DNA of 5,395 nt from JAEUKQ01 sp044227605 (GTDB lineage Bacteria > Pseudomonadota > Alphaproteobacteria > JAEUKQ01), in assembly GCA_044227605.1 (NCBI GenBank), contig JBGAWJ010000099.1, positions 1-5,395 of the forward strand, in the 5' to 3' direction. Under the pieces are notes generated by a model. It worked only from the letters and a program-made list of their open reading frames with translations, was not told the origin of the DNA and did not search any database. Of the stretch, positions 5,252 to 5,395 are shown piece by piece. Position numbers and translations under genes: made by a program. The stretch's first letter is position 1. Every line of letters starts with the position of its first letter.

Positions 5252-5395
5252 CTAAAAATTCATAGAAACTATTTTCTGGGAAACTATTTTCTGGGAAATT
5301 ATTTTCCGGTCTGATTGCTTTTCAATCAGATGATGCCCCATGCAAGAACTTAAAATATTGGCAGAAATTTGGGTGGCACGCTCTGTGGGGTTGCT
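5252..5395 (-). CDS. Possible 3' end of a minus-strand gene, unrecognised
   Basis: From the right edge the minus strand stays open for 47 codons in one frame and stops at TAG (5254-5252). The other two minus frames close quickly. The reading includes TERATQISANILSS and ends in repeats of K-I-V-S-Q produced by the 15-bp tandem repeat. I do not recognise a family, and the stretch is short enough to be open by chance. The competing plus-strand reading, ATG at 5340 open to the window end (MQELKILAEIWVARS), has no visible ribosome binding site. Only one of the two is likely to be real. If this gene is real, it converges on the CHAP gene with a 20-bp gap. Confidence 0.3.
   Translation of the reverse strand, partial: SNPTERATQISANILSSCMGHHLIEKQSDRKIISQKIVSQKIVSMNF
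5265..5309. repeat. Three-copy 15-bp tandem repeat
   Basis: GAAACTATTTTCTGG occurs twice perfectly (5265-5279, 5280-5294), and a third copy with two changes, GAAATTATTTTCCGG, follows at 5295-5309. The unit is a multiple of three. On the minus strand it reads in frame as five-residue K-I-[IV]-S-Q units. Confidence 0.95.
5310..5330. repeat. Perfect 8-bp inverted repeat (hairpin)
   Basis: TCTGATTG (5310-5317), loop CTTTT, CAATCAGA (5323-5330). It abuts the tandem repeat directly. No T-run follows on either strand, so it is a poor rho-independent terminator. Confidence 0.8.

Overview
This window looks like ordinary chromosomal DNA of an alphaproteobacterium with modest, fairly AT-rich composition. 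The inference rests on three things: an alphaproteobacterial-style small CHAP lipoprotein, a PhnB-like VOC protein tail with a DPFGHKW motif, and a lone short Csp. No database search was possible, so the lineage is only an inference. I see no transposase, CRISPR array, tRNA, rRNA, toxin-antitoxin pair or phage gene.

Layout from left to right. Positions 1-87 are the 3' end of a plus-strand VOC/glyoxalase-like gene whose last few codons seem cut off by a TAA. Positions 88-247 hold no confident gene. A large minus-strand gene (248-1654, TTG start, strong ribosome binding site) encodes an exported protein of unknown function with an aromatic, beta-rich sequence. A 246-bp divergent spacer leads to a plus-strand Fe/Mn-type superoxide dismutase (best start 1901). 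About 100 bp later comes a small membrane protein with a PH-like domain (2605-3111).

Positions 3112-3421 contain no gene that I accept, but they do contain a good minus-strand terminator (3345-3377). This terminator belongs to the minus-strand cold-shock protein gene (3422-3628). That gene has a leader of roughly 190-200 nt with a perfect GC-rich hairpin just upstream of its ribosome binding site, and its promoter lies near 3822-3861. Divergent from it is a DUF1801 protein (4025-4423) behind a very good sigma-70 promoter. A 250-bp spacer with another strong promoter leads to a CHAP-domain lipoprotein (4674-5231). The right edge carries a three-copy 15-bp tandem repeat, an 8-bp hairpin and a possible partial gene end on the minus strand.

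The genes are mostly separate transcription units and do not form one pathway. Superoxide dismutase and Csp are stress proteins, and the CHAP protein is a likely envelope peptidoglycan hydrolase. The points most worth a second look are the unusual active-site neighbourhood of the superoxide dismutase, the structured csp leader, the orphan secreted protein, and the tandem repeat that reads in frame. I did not find convincing evidence of a new multi-gene system.
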